A stretch of 13,661 nt of DNA, from the NCBI GenBank assembly GCA_964617105.1, contig CAZTWC010000008.1, positions 21,939-35,599 on the forward strand, read 5' to 3'. The first letter of the stretch is position 1, and every line of letters starts with the position of its first letter. Positions 6,902 to 13,661 of the stretch are shown here, piece after piece. The DNA is from CAZTWC01 sp964617105 [NCBI: uncultured Myxococcia bacterium] (GTDB lineage: Bacteria; CAZTWC01). The notes beneath the pieces are model-generated. The model did not search any database. It saw nothing but the letters and a program-made list of their open reading frames with translations, and was not told the origin of the DNA. The position numbers were made by a program, and so were the translations under genes.

Positions 6902-7510
6902 ATGTTTAAAAGAATTTTTGTGGCGTTGTTTATGGTTTCTCTGTGCCTGATGGTTTCTTGCGTCGGAGGACGCAAGATGATGTTAGGGGAAGAGGAAAAA
7001 ATCATGGGTGTTGAACGGGCCGTTTGGATTAATGACCCGGGTAGTTTGGATAGGGAAGGTTCAAAAGCCTTTGTGGGAACTTCCAAAAACGCCATATCTG
7101 AAGGTGAAGCCAGAACTGATGCCCTCAAGGATGCCCGTAAACAGATTATAGATGCCATGGGAGTTTATGGCAAACGGGTGGTTAAAGAGGTGATCTCTAA
7201 TGTGAGCACTGCCTCTGATATTATCAATCCGGGAGTTGTCAGTGATGACATGAGCAAGATGCTTTCTGAGGCGGAAGTAACTACCAGAGCCAAAAAATTT
7301 CATGTTGAAAAATGGCAAAAGATGACTGATGAGGGAATAAAGTATTACTATCTAGTCTTTGTGCAGGTCTATTTTTCCAATGTCGATGCCCAGGATGCAG
7401 TAAAAAAGAGTATAGTCAGGCAGGCTAAGGCAGCTACGGAAGAGAAAGACAAGCGGAATATCAATCGGGCTTTGGAGCAGATGAAACAACTGGAGAGCGA
7501 ACAGTGGTAA
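6902..7510 (+). CDS. LPP20/FlgP-like lipoprotein, copy 2 of 3
   Basis: A 202-residue paralogue of the preceding gene. The signal peptide ends in CLMVSC with Cys20 lipidated; Cys15 lies inside the hydrophobic core. The shared domain (about 56-160) reads KAFVGTSKNAISEGEARTDA, then LKDARKQIIDAMG, followed by VKEVISNVSTASDIINPGVV and YYYLVFVQVYF. The tail (about 172-202), EEKDKRNINRALEQMKQLES ending EQW, matches the copy 1 tail nearly position by position, including the terminal Trp. This implies tandem duplication followed by divergence under constraint at the C-terminus. AAGGAG at 6887-6892 lies 9 nt before the ATG, and the gap after copy 1 is 26 bases. The stop codon overlaps the start of copy 3, so the three form one operon. 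Function is unknown beyond the family. Confidence 0.8.
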   Translation: MFKRIFVALFMVSLCLMVSCVGGRKMMLGEEEKIMGVERAVWINDPGSLDREGSKAFVGTSKNAISEGEARTDALKDARKQIIDAMGVYGKRVVKEVISNVSTASDIINPGVVSDDMSKMLSEAEVTTRAKKFHVEKWQKMTDEGIKYYYLVFVQVYFSNVDAQDAVKKSIVRQAKAATEEKDKRNINRALEQMKQLESEQW

Positions 7511-9048
7511 AAGTATTTTTTGAACCGCTGCCAAGATGGTTTCTATGGTTGATTTTGGTTATAGCCGGCTGTGGTTCGGTTCAGAAGCGGGGGGATTTAC
7601 CCCTGCCTGGCACCGAGGTGCTGCTGGAAGGCAAGGAGAAACCGGGCTGGTTAAAAAGCGGCGGGTTGAGCGGACACTTTATCGGCATCTCCAAACCATT
7701 TTCCAACGAATCTGAAGCCCGCACTGACGCCACCAGGGATGCCCGTAAAAAGATCGTTGAATCATTGGGGCTTAAACTTAAAAGCAGTGTAGTTGAGCAA
7801 TTGTTGGACAAAGGAGAGGGGGCTGCCAGCGATATTGTGGACACTGATGTGCTCACCAGGGCCAAGGTAAAAGCAGTGGCTGGCAGTTTGATCAAGGTGC
7901 GGGCCAACCGGTATTTTGTCCAGCGCTGGCAGCGTTGGCAGGAGAAGGGGGTCGACTACTTCTGGAAGGTATATGTGCAGGTCAAGTTTGACCAGCAGAG
8001 TCATGACCGGTTTATTACCGACCTGGTAAAGCACACCCTTAATTTTTCGGAACAGATGCTGGGTCGGGCCCGTAAACAGTGGGCAGCAGGAGAGGTATCA
8101 GCATCGATGCAATTATATCTCCAGTTGTTAAAAACAGCGGAGGAGTTTAATTCTTACACCAGTCTTTCTCCCAAACAGATGGGCGAAGTTAAAAAATATG
8201 TTTTTTCGGTGCGGGAGGATGTGGCCAAACTGTATGGTAAAATAAGCATAACCCTTGAGAATGACGGCCAGAGTGTAATCTCTGGACAGGGGTTGAAAAA
8301 GCCGTTGATAGTTAAGGCCCGCCTGAAAGATAATCAAAACGGCAGAGATATGCCCCTGGCCGGATTACCCTTGAAATTTTACCTGGCTAAAGGTCAGGCA
8401 CAAATAGATCAATCTGCGGTGACTGGAGAAAATGGCAAAGCCTTTTGCCGGGTGTATAAAACCTCTGCCAATCACAAGAATTACTTGGTTAAAGGCGAAG
8501 TGGACCTGGGCCTTGGCGATATTCCACCCCCCACTTTTTCCTTCTCTTTTTCTGCCAGCAAGGGTCGAGTGTTGGTAAAATTGGATGAGGTGGTATTTGA
8601 AAAGGTTATCAAAACGGCTGATATTGAAAGCCGTTTGATCCGGCAACTTTTAGCCCGGGGTCTGGAGGTGAAAACGGGGCGTAAATTAGCCGGTTTGGCT
8701 TTGGATCCTGATGACCGGGTGGAAAAAGCGGTGAAAATGGGCAAGAAATTCGGCATGGACGTGGTGATTTATGGACATAGCAAAATATGGATCTCCTCCA
8801 GGGACCCCCTGGGACCGGGTACTTACGGAGTCCGGCTTTCCTTGCGGCTGCAGGCGGTGGAGGTAATCAGCGGCAAAACTGTTTGCGAAATTTCAATTCC
8901 CAACCAGCGACACAGCAACCTGAAGGGTTTTGGCACCAATAAAAAGGGTGCGGTATGGGGTAGTCAGGGTATATTAAAGCGGTTGGAGCGCAGCCAGGTA
9001 TTAAAAGAGGTAGCGCTAGAGATCGAAAAGAGGATCGCTGGTGGTTAA
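7504..9048 (+). CDS. Multidomain lipoprotein: LPP20-like, Ig-like and CsgG/TolB-N-like domains (copy 3 of 3)
   Basis: A 514-residue lipoprotein that elaborates the preceding two. The GTG start at 7504 overlaps the copy 2 stop by 7 bases, with GGAG about 8 nt upstream. The leader ends in VIAGC, a textbook lipobox, with Cys23 lipidated. The LPP20-like domain covers about 57-165 (GHFIGISKPFSNESEARTDA, RDARKKIVESLG, then DYFWKVYVQVKF). A helical stretch follows (~178-245). An Ig-like sandwich of the invasin/Big_1 type spans ~248-350 (MPLAGLPLKFYLAKGQAQI, SAVTGENGKAFCRV). The last 160 residues (ESRLIRQLLARGLEVKTGRK, AVKMGKKFGMDVVIYGHSKI) have the periodicity of the alpha/beta domain found in CsgG, TolB-N and FlgT. 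The short C-terminal tail of copies 1 and 2 is missing. FlgT-like proteins combine similar modules, but the Ig-like insert is unusual. Domain calls are by eye. Confidence 0.8.
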   Translation: MVKVFFEPLPRWFLWLILVIAGCGSVQKRGDLPLPGTEVLLEGKEKPGWLKSGGLSGHFIGISKPFSNESEARTDATRDARKKIVESLGLKLKSSVVEQLLDKGEGAASDIVDTDVLTRAKVKAVAGSLIKVRANRYFVQRWQRWQEKGVDYFWKVYVQVKFDQQSHDRFITDLVKHTLNFSEQMLGRARKQWAAGEVSASMQLYLQLLKTAEEFNSYTSLSPKQMGEVKKYVFSVREDVAKLYGKISITLENDGQSVISGQGLKKPLIVKARLKDNQNGRDMPLAGLPLKFYLAKGQAQIDQSAVTGENGKAFCRVYKTSANHKNYLVKGEVDLGLGDIPPPTFSFSFSASKGRVLVKLDEVVFEKVIKTADIESRLIRQLLARGLEVKTGRKLAGLALDPDDRVEKAVKMGKKFGMDVVIYGHSKIWISSRDPLGPGTYGVRLSLRLQAVEVISGKTVCEISIPNQRHSNLKGFGTNKKGAVWGSQGILKRLERSQVLKEVALEIEKRIAGG

Positions 9049-9067
9049 GGTGGTTGAAGAGACGTGA

Positions 9068-9088
9068 GCCATTATCGCCGGTGATGGC
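9068..9088 (+). terminator. Weak hairpin between convergent operons
   Basis: GCCATTATC (9068-9076) and GGTGATGGC (9080-9088) pair over nine positions with two G-U pairs, which form only in plus-strand RNA, around a three-base loop. It lies 19 bases after the third lipoprotein and overlaps the last codons of the convergent nucleotidase. There is no clear T-run afterwards, so an intrinsic terminator is uncertain. Confidence 0.25.
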
Positions 9089-10808
9089 GCTTAATTCGTC
9101 CTTCCACCTGGGGAGACACCGGGGAGTTGAGGTGGAAATAATCGTTTACCACATCGGCTATTACCCGCCCATGATCGTAGGGTTTTATGGCTTTTTCCAG
9201 CAAAATTTTATAGCCATCCCCGCCCCGCCGTAAAAATGCACTGGCCGCCAGGTTGTAGATTTTTTCATCTTCCAGAGGGGTCAGGCCGCCCTGTGGGTCT
9301 AAAATTTCCACCTTAACTACCCGTTTTCCCTTGGGCAAGGCGGGATTCCAGCGGAATTTTATCCCCGCCACCTGGAGAAATGCTCCGGGTCCATCTTTTC
9401 GGGTATTGGCCGCTTTGGCAACGCTATACTCCAACACCTGTTGCAGGTAAGCACCTTTGAGTTTAAAGGTAGAAACTGTATCATTAAAGGGAAGAACTTC
9501 GAGTATTTGTCCCCGATGAACTTTTCCTCTGGGAATACTGGCCCTGATCCCGCCGCTGTTTATTAAGGCGATTTGGGTGTCACGCTTACGCGTTTCCCAT
9601 AAAAGGGCATCAGCGATTAAAATCCCCAGGTTACATTCATGAAAACGGCAGATTTTTCTGTCGCCCTGGAGCATTACCGCTGTTTCCCCCACTATCTCTT
9701 CTCGCACCAGGTTTAGTTTTTGATTCATCTTCATTACTTTTGTCAAAGTCATTGAATCTCGAGGAATTGATTGTTTAAGCAGTATGGTATCTCCCTGCCA
9801 ATGGTGAGCCACACCTCGGCTGTCAAAGCGGAGATCCAGGTGCCCCAGATATTTTCCCCAGGCCAAAGCGGTGACGATCAACACTGGTTTTCCAGAGGGT
9901 GATTTTACCACCAGGGGATAGGGGCCAACGGAATTCTGGGCCGAATTGGACAACAAGTAATGGTTGTGACCGCTGATGATAACATCTATTCCTTCAATTT
10001 TAGCGGCAATTTGTTTGTCTTTTTCTAGGCCGGCGTGGCTGAGAGCGATAATTTTATTTATCCCTTTGGCAATTAAATTTTCAACTTCCGATTTGACCGA
10101 TGATTTGACAAAATTGAAATAAACATTTGGCCCTGGCTGGGAGATCAGGCGAGTCTCCCGGGTGATATAACCCACTATACCGATTTTTTCATCGCCCATT
10201 TTCAGAATATGCGATTTTTTGATTAGTCCCTGTAAAATAGGCGATTCTGAAACATCCAAATTGCTAACAATCACCGGAAAATTTAGACCGATAATAAACT
10301 TAGCCAGCACACCCGACCCCTGGTCAAACTCGTGATTACCCAGGGTCATGGCATCGTAGCCTTGTGAATTCATAAATGTTTGAGTTGCCTTTCCCTGATA
10401 AGAGTTAAAAAACAGGGTGCCCTGGAATTGGTCACCTGCATCCAGCAGTAAGACATTTCTTTTCTCTTTTTTAATTTTGGAGATTATTGTGCCCCTTCTG
10501 CTCACTCCGCCAAAACATTTTTTTTCCATAAATTCTTCGTCGCTGCAGGTATTGCCATGACGGTTGAACTGGAGAATGCGGCTGTGAACATCGTTGGTAT
10601 GGAGTATGGTCAAAGAAAACCAGGGGCCAGCAGAGGGGCCGGCAGTATTTGAAGTAACTTCAGGAGATTCAATACCGCTGCCTTGGAAGGCGGGTTGGTA
10701 TGCTTTCCCATATTGAAGCATCACGTAAATCAGCCCGCCAACTCCCACCAACAAACTAATGACCATGGTAAAGAGTAAAATGTAGAGGTATTTGGCATTG
10801 TGCTTCAT
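9072..10808 (-). CDS. Membrane-anchored 5'-nucleotidase of CD73-like type
   Basis: A 578-residue two-metal phosphoesterase that should remove phosphate from nucleotides outside the cytoplasm. An N-terminal hydrophobic segment (~8-31) lacks a clear cleavage site and probably anchors it. Metal ligands are visible: Asp73/His75 (HTNDVH), Asp123 (LLLDAGDQFQGT), Asn158-His159 (TLGNHEFDQG), His258 (LSHAG) and His281/His283 (SGHNHYL). The C-terminal substrate domain has ECNLGILIADALLW, NSGGIR (417-422), LPFNDTV (439-445) and RRGGDGY (527-533). The cysteine pairs Cys88/Cys98 and Cys387/Cys392, the string GAFLQVAGIKF and the ending VEGRIKRH resemble animal CD73 more than E. coli UshA. The start overlaps the PilZ-gene stop as ATGA and has no ribosome-binding site, so translation is coupled. 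Substrate specificity (AMP, cyclic nucleotides, UDP-sugars) cannot be settled here. Confidence 0.93.
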   Translation of the reverse strand: MKHNAKYLYILLFTMVISLLVGVGGLIYVMLQYGKAYQPAFQGSGIESPEVTSNTAGPSAGPWFSLTILHTNDVHSRILQFNRHGNTCSDEEFMEKKCFGGVSRRGTIISKIKKEKRNVLLLDAGDQFQGTLFFNSYQGKATQTFMNSQGYDAMTLGNHEFDQGSGVLAKFIIGLNFPVIVSNLDVSESPILQGLIKKSHILKMGDEKIGIVGYITRETRLISQPGPNVYFNFVKSSVKSEVENLIAKGINKIIALSHAGLEKDKQIAAKIEGIDVIISGHNHYLLSNSAQNSVGPYPLVVKSPSGKPVLIVTALAWGKYLGHLDLRFDSRGVAHHWQGDTILLKQSIPRDSMTLTKVMKMNQKLNLVREEIVGETAVMLQGDRKICRFHECNLGILIADALLWETRKRDTQIALINSGGIRASIPRGKVHRGQILEVLPFNDTVSTFKLKGAYLQQVLEYSVAKAANTRKDGPGAFLQVAGIKFRWNPALPKGKRVVKVEILDPQGGLTPLEDEKIYNLAASAFLRRGGDGYKILLEKAIKPYDHGRVIADVVNDYFHLNSPVSPQVEGRIKRHHRR

Positions 10809-12283
10809 AAAATCAGATAGATGATCGCCATTATAGCTATAGAGATACCTATTCCTGATAGCAGGCCGTTAATAAAATAGCGTTTTTTATTTTGAGAACG
10901 GCCTGAATCCTGTTCCACTAAAAGATCGCCGGCTATTTCGGTGACATATTGGGATAATTTTATTTTGTTGTCGTTGAAATCGCTCAACTGTACGGTATAG
11001 AGAAAGCCATCGCCGTCATCATCTTTAGAATGGATCACTTTGGCCGGCAGGACAATTTTCTGCTGGTACCCTATCACGCCCAGGGAAATCATAATATCAC
11101 GGTTCAGTTCCAGTTCTTGTTCAATATCTATATTGAGCCCGCCAATCCCTAACTCCTTAATATAGGATTCGTACAGAGCACTCCTGGAAGGATAGATTTT
11201 ATCAATTTTCAGGGGTAGATATTTTTCCGTCTTGCCCTGGTCAGCGTCATTGTCTCTATCTTTTTTTCCGGTAAGAGGCAGAGATTGATCGATATAGTTT
11301 ATCAGAGATTCTTTTTGTTCTTGATTGAGATCAATAAATTCAGCCCCGATTTCGAAAAAAATGGTTTTTATTTCGCTCAGAGTTCGAGCCTCACATTTTG
11401 GGCATATATCCAGGCAAACTTCCAGAAATTTATTGGCTTTGACCAAATAGTCTATTTTATAAGAGTTATCCGCTACTTTTTTGTGGGTTATCCAACGAAA
11501 AGCGTTTTTTTGACTGGCATCTCGCTCGAAATGTCCAATCCAGTCGCACCTTTTACATTGGTAGGTGTGGCAACTGGCTTCCTGGTATTTTTCTTTGTCT
11601 ATCTGTTTCAGTTGGTAACTTTGGTAGATATCCATAAATTGTTCCATAAATCGACCCGCTTCCAAAGGCTCAAAGAAAAAAATATCTGCCAATGCCCGAT
11701 TAGTGATGTCGATGATCGTATCTATCTTGATATCACTGCTAAAGAGGATCACTTTTATTTGCGGAAAGCGTTGGTGAACCTGGTTTAAATAATTGATCGC
11801 GTTTTCTCTTATATATTTTAAGTCTGCGATGAGGACAGATACCGAGTGCCCCGCTTCGTATAGGTTGTCCAGATCGGTCATGGTTGAATCTATATCATCA
11901 AATCCTTTAAATTTGAGCCCTTCGCTTTCCATGAAAAGTTTGAGGTCCTCCTCGATTATTTCCAGTTCGGTTTCATCTTCTTTAATCACTACAAAATATT
12001 TTTCTTTATCAATATCAGAGGTTGAAAAAGACTCTACTCCTTCTGATACTCTGGTGACCCGTGATATAACCTGGAGATATTGCTGGTTAAGCAGAGGTAG
12101 GCCGATGGTCAGTTTGTCGTTTACCGAAAAAGGGTTGATGGAGTAAACCCGACACCCAGTTAGGCTGATATCGCCGCTGAACTCCTCAAAGGTCCCACCC
12201 TGGTGGTAAATTCTAATCGGTTCTTTTGGCTTTATTCTGGCATATTGTCGTTTGAGTACATTGTTATTATTTGACTGTTCCAT
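10805..12283 (-). CDS. Tail-anchored protein with two PilZ-like domains, degenerate receiver and zinc ribbon
   Basis: A 492-residue protein, probably a cyclic-di-GMP-responsive regulator. The ATG at 12283 is chosen because AAAGGAG lies 7 nt upstream; the TTG two codons earlier is too close to it. Domains in order: PilZ-like (~10-80) with RQYARIK and DISLTG (38-43), matching the (D/N)xSxxG signature; a receiver-like fold (~97-220) with acidic KEDE (101-104), candidate Asp154 (LIADLKY) and VILFSS, but Glu205-Pro206 where receivers have Lys-Pro; cysteines Cys238, Cys243/Cys246 and Cys290, Cys294/Cys297 suggesting a split zinc ribbon; and a second PilZ-like region (~352-448) whose signature is weakened to ELGIGG. 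A C-terminal transmembrane helix (~470-491) anchors it with the bulk in the cytoplasm. It lies 20 bases after the upstream membrane-protein gene and overlaps the nucleotidase gene by 4. Confidence 0.8.
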   Translation of the reverse strand: MEQSNNNNVLKRQYARIKPKEPIRIYHQGGTFEEFSGDISLTGCRVYSINPFSVNDKLTIGLPLLNQQYLQVISRVTRVSEGVESFSTSDIDKEKYFVVIKEDETELEIIEEDLKLFMESEGLKFKGFDDIDSTMTDLDNLYEAGHSVSVLIADLKYIRENAINYLNQVHQRFPQIKVILFSSDIKIDTIIDITNRALADIFFFEPLEAGRFMEQFMDIYQSYQLKQIDKEKYQEASCHTYQCKRCDWIGHFERDASQKNAFRWITHKKVADNSYKIDYLVKANKFLEVCLDICPKCEARTLSEIKTIFFEIGAEFIDLNQEQKESLINYIDQSLPLTGKKDRDNDADQGKTEKYLPLKIDKIYPSRSALYESYIKELGIGGLNIDIEQELELNRDIMISLGVIGYQQKIVLPAKVIHSKDDDGDGFLYTVQLSDFNDNKIKLSQYVTEIAGDLLVEQDSGRSQNKKRYFINGLLSGIGISIAIMAIIYLIL

Positions 12284-12290
12284 TAACAAA

Positions 12291-12297
12291 CTCCTTT
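12291..12297 (-). promoter_or_regulatory. Ribosome-binding site that fixes the PilZ-protein start
   Basis: AAAGGAG on the minus strand ends 7 nt before the ATG at 12283. The in-frame TTG at 12289 would leave only one base of spacing, so the ATG is the better start. Confidence 0.75.
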
Positions 12298-12303
12298 ATT
12301 AGT

Positions 12304-13661
12304 TTATGTGGTTGTAACAATTTTTGCTTTGTTAATTATTGTTTTATTAATATCGTCCAGCCATCTCCTGATTTCATATTTTTCGTTAAACAGGATAAAC
12401 AGGGTAGAAAATAGAAAGGCTATGCTCAATTGGAGATACAGGAGAGGAGAATGTAACCCTTCTGGTGCGTAAATTGCCTGAATAGCCAACCACAGGAATA
12501 CCGAGAAAGGGGTAAGCCAAAGGTGATTAAATGTCACGACGCATAACACACTAATTGTTACTAATATTAACACAAAGGGGACTAAATTTTCCACATTGAT
12601 TTTTCCTCCAAAGGGGTCCAGAATCGGCAAGGGGATATACACGGTAGAGATGGCGGCAGCCACTAAAAATGCGAGTTTGATTCCATGCCATCCACCACCC
12701 ACTACACCGGCGGTTACAGCCAGCGCCAGGTAGAGAGGAAAAAACAGATATCCCTGCAACTGGATTTCTCCCTGGATATGGTCCAGAGATGCCACCAGTA
12801 TAACCAGAGCCAGAAAGATAAAATCGGATTTGCGCAGCGCCATAGAGCCTCTTTGCAGACTACCGCTAAAGACAGCATCTTCAGTGTTCTGGTTTTCTGT
12901 CTTATCCTTTTCAGATTGAGAAAACAGTTGATAGCGAAATTGGTTAATAAAGGTCCTGATCTTTTCGGTGGAACTGCAAGGGAAAATTACTGCCAGCCGC
13001 AAACCGGCATCGCTTTGTAAAATTATTTTCGCTAACCGGTTGGCCAGGGAATAGACCAAAAACAAAAATCCCAGGGGTGTCAATAAAGGCAACAGAATGA
13101 TTCCCACAGCAAAACAGCCGGGCCTGAACATCTCTCTAAAACTTATTTGGCTTATTTTATCCAGGGCTATGTGATCCACCGCCGATTTGAACAGCAGTCC
13201 GTTGATTTTGATGAAGATAAAGCGGACATTGGTGACTATCAGTTTTATTTTTAAAAAAATGTGATCTCCCACAATGGAGCACTTTTCCGTTTCACCAGAA
13301 AGCAGCCGTTCATCATCCCCGCTTTCTCCCTCCCACTTGCTTCTGGTATAATGGATCATTAGGTAGATAAATAGTGCCACCAGTAAAATTGTTAGTAGCA
13401 TCATGCCGGCAATGGTGCCGGTGGAGAAGGGCAAGTAGTTAACCAGTAAAAAGAATATCTGGCTAACCGTTTTCTCTGTAGTGGAGGTTTTGGTTTTTGG
13501 CGGAATTTTTCGTTTTATCTGTTGTTCCAGAGCCTGGAGGCTAAATTTATTATCTGATATTATCCATTTCCCCTGTTTGAGAGTCATTCGGACTGGAAAT
13601 GATGCAGCAATCCGGTTTTCCTTTTGCCCCTTTTCTCCTTTTGGAATAATAATAATTCGGG
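12304..13661 (-). CDS. Polytopic membrane protein with PH-like domain, 5' end beyond the window
   Basis: I do not recognise a named family. The first in-frame Met (13587) lacks a ribosome-binding site, and the frame stays open for 24 more codons to the right edge (RIIIIPKGEKGQ... into ASFPVRMTLKQG), so the true start lies outside. Numbering from that Met: a beta-hairpin-plus-helix segment (~1-28, GKWIISDNKFSLQALEQQIK) faintly recalls ExbD-type periplasmic domains. A transmembrane helix follows (~57-79). A PH-like region (~93-218, ERLLSGETEKCSIVG, VTNVRFIFIK, DHIALDKISQIS) is interrupted by a hydrophobic hairpin (~158-186). A charged linker comes next, then five or six membrane helices (~255-402), which resemble the sensor-type membrane domain seen ahead of some diguanylate cyclases. 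No catalytic output domain is present. The tail (403-427) is hydrophilic. It is first in the operon with the PilZ protein and nucleotidase, 20 bases before the former. Confidence 0.75.
   Translation of the reverse strand, partial: RIIIIPKGEKGQKENRIAASFPVRMTLKQGKWIISDNKFSLQALEQQIKRKIPPKTKTSTTEKTVSQIFFLLVNYLPFSTGTIAGMMLLTILLVALFIYLMIHYTRSKWEGESGDDERLLSGETEKCSIVGDHIFLKIKLIVTNVRFIFIKINGLLFKSAVDHIALDKISQISFREMFRPGCFAVGIILLPLLTPLGFLFLVYSLANRLAKIILQSDAGLRLAVIFPCSSTEKIRTFINQFRYQLFSQSEKDKTENQNTEDAVFSGSLQRGSMALRKSDFIFLALVILVASLDHIQGEIQLQGYLFFPLYLALAVTAGVVGGGWHGIKLAFLVAAAISTVYIPLPILDPFGGKINVENLVPFVLILVTISVLCVVTFNHLWLTPFSVFLWLAIQAIYAPEGLHSPLLYLQLSIAFLFSTLFILFNEKYEIRRWLDDINKTIINKAKIVTTT

Noticed and set aside
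11285-12146. Two plus-strand open frames opposite the PilZ protein
   Set aside because: Antisense shadows: low-complexity Ser/Phe-rich translations without ribosome-binding sites, opposite a gene with clear domains.
12284-12289. TTG start two codons before the PilZ-protein ATG
   Set aside because: The spacing from AAAGGAG would be only about one base; the ATG at 12283 has 7.

Overview
The window reads as ordinary chromosomal DNA of a diderm (Gram-negative type) bacterium of moderate GC. Five proteins start with a lipoprotein signal peptide ending in a short hydrophobic-Ser/Gly-Cys box. One carries a TonB/AgmX-like C-terminal domain, and three belong to an LPP20-like outer-membrane lipoprotein family. 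The GlmM N-terminus and the lipoprotein/PilZ content suggest a deltaproteobacterial-grade lineage (Desulfobacterota or relatives), but this is inference from remembered family patterns, not a phylogeny. I see no insertion sequence, phage gene, CRISPR array, tRNA or rRNA. No stretch longer than about 120 bases lacks a gene.

Region 1 (1-3124, minus strand) reads pcm > cdaA > cdaR > glmM. It holds an exported protein-isoaspartate methyltransferase lipoprotein, the membrane diadenylate cyclase CdaA, its YbbR-domain regulator CdaR, and the N-terminal third of phosphoglucosamine mutase GlmM, which runs off the left edge. This is the classical c-di-AMP/cell-wall-precursor module. Region 2 (3246-4763, plus) is a single TPR lipoprotein transcribed divergently from pcm. 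Region 3 (4777-5822, minus) is queD > queE, two steps of queuosine/7-deazaguanine precursor synthesis. Region 4 (5832-6152, plus) is an unrecognised 70-residue protein behind a promoter with a perfect TTGACA box.

Region 5 (6246-9048, plus) is the most distinctive part. Three consecutive lipoproteins share one LPP20/FlgP-like domain. The first two are short and have matching C-terminal tails. The third has lost that tail and gained a helical segment, an Ig-like domain and a CsgG/TolB-N-like domain. The layout suggests a co-assembled outer-membrane or periplasmic structure. Region 6 (9072-13661, minus, converging on region 5) is another three-gene operon. It starts with a polytopic membrane protein with a PH-like domain, open past the right edge. 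Next comes a tail-anchored protein with two PilZ-like domains, a degenerate receiver domain and a zinc-ribbon-like cysteine set. Last is a membrane-anchored 5'-nucleotidase that looks more like animal CD73 than a plain UshA.

Several starts were moved from the longest open frame because a Shine-Dalgarno sequence decides for an internal ATG: QueD, the PilZ protein and the 70-residue protein. For the rightmost membrane protein the internal ATG was rejected because the frame stays open to the window edge.
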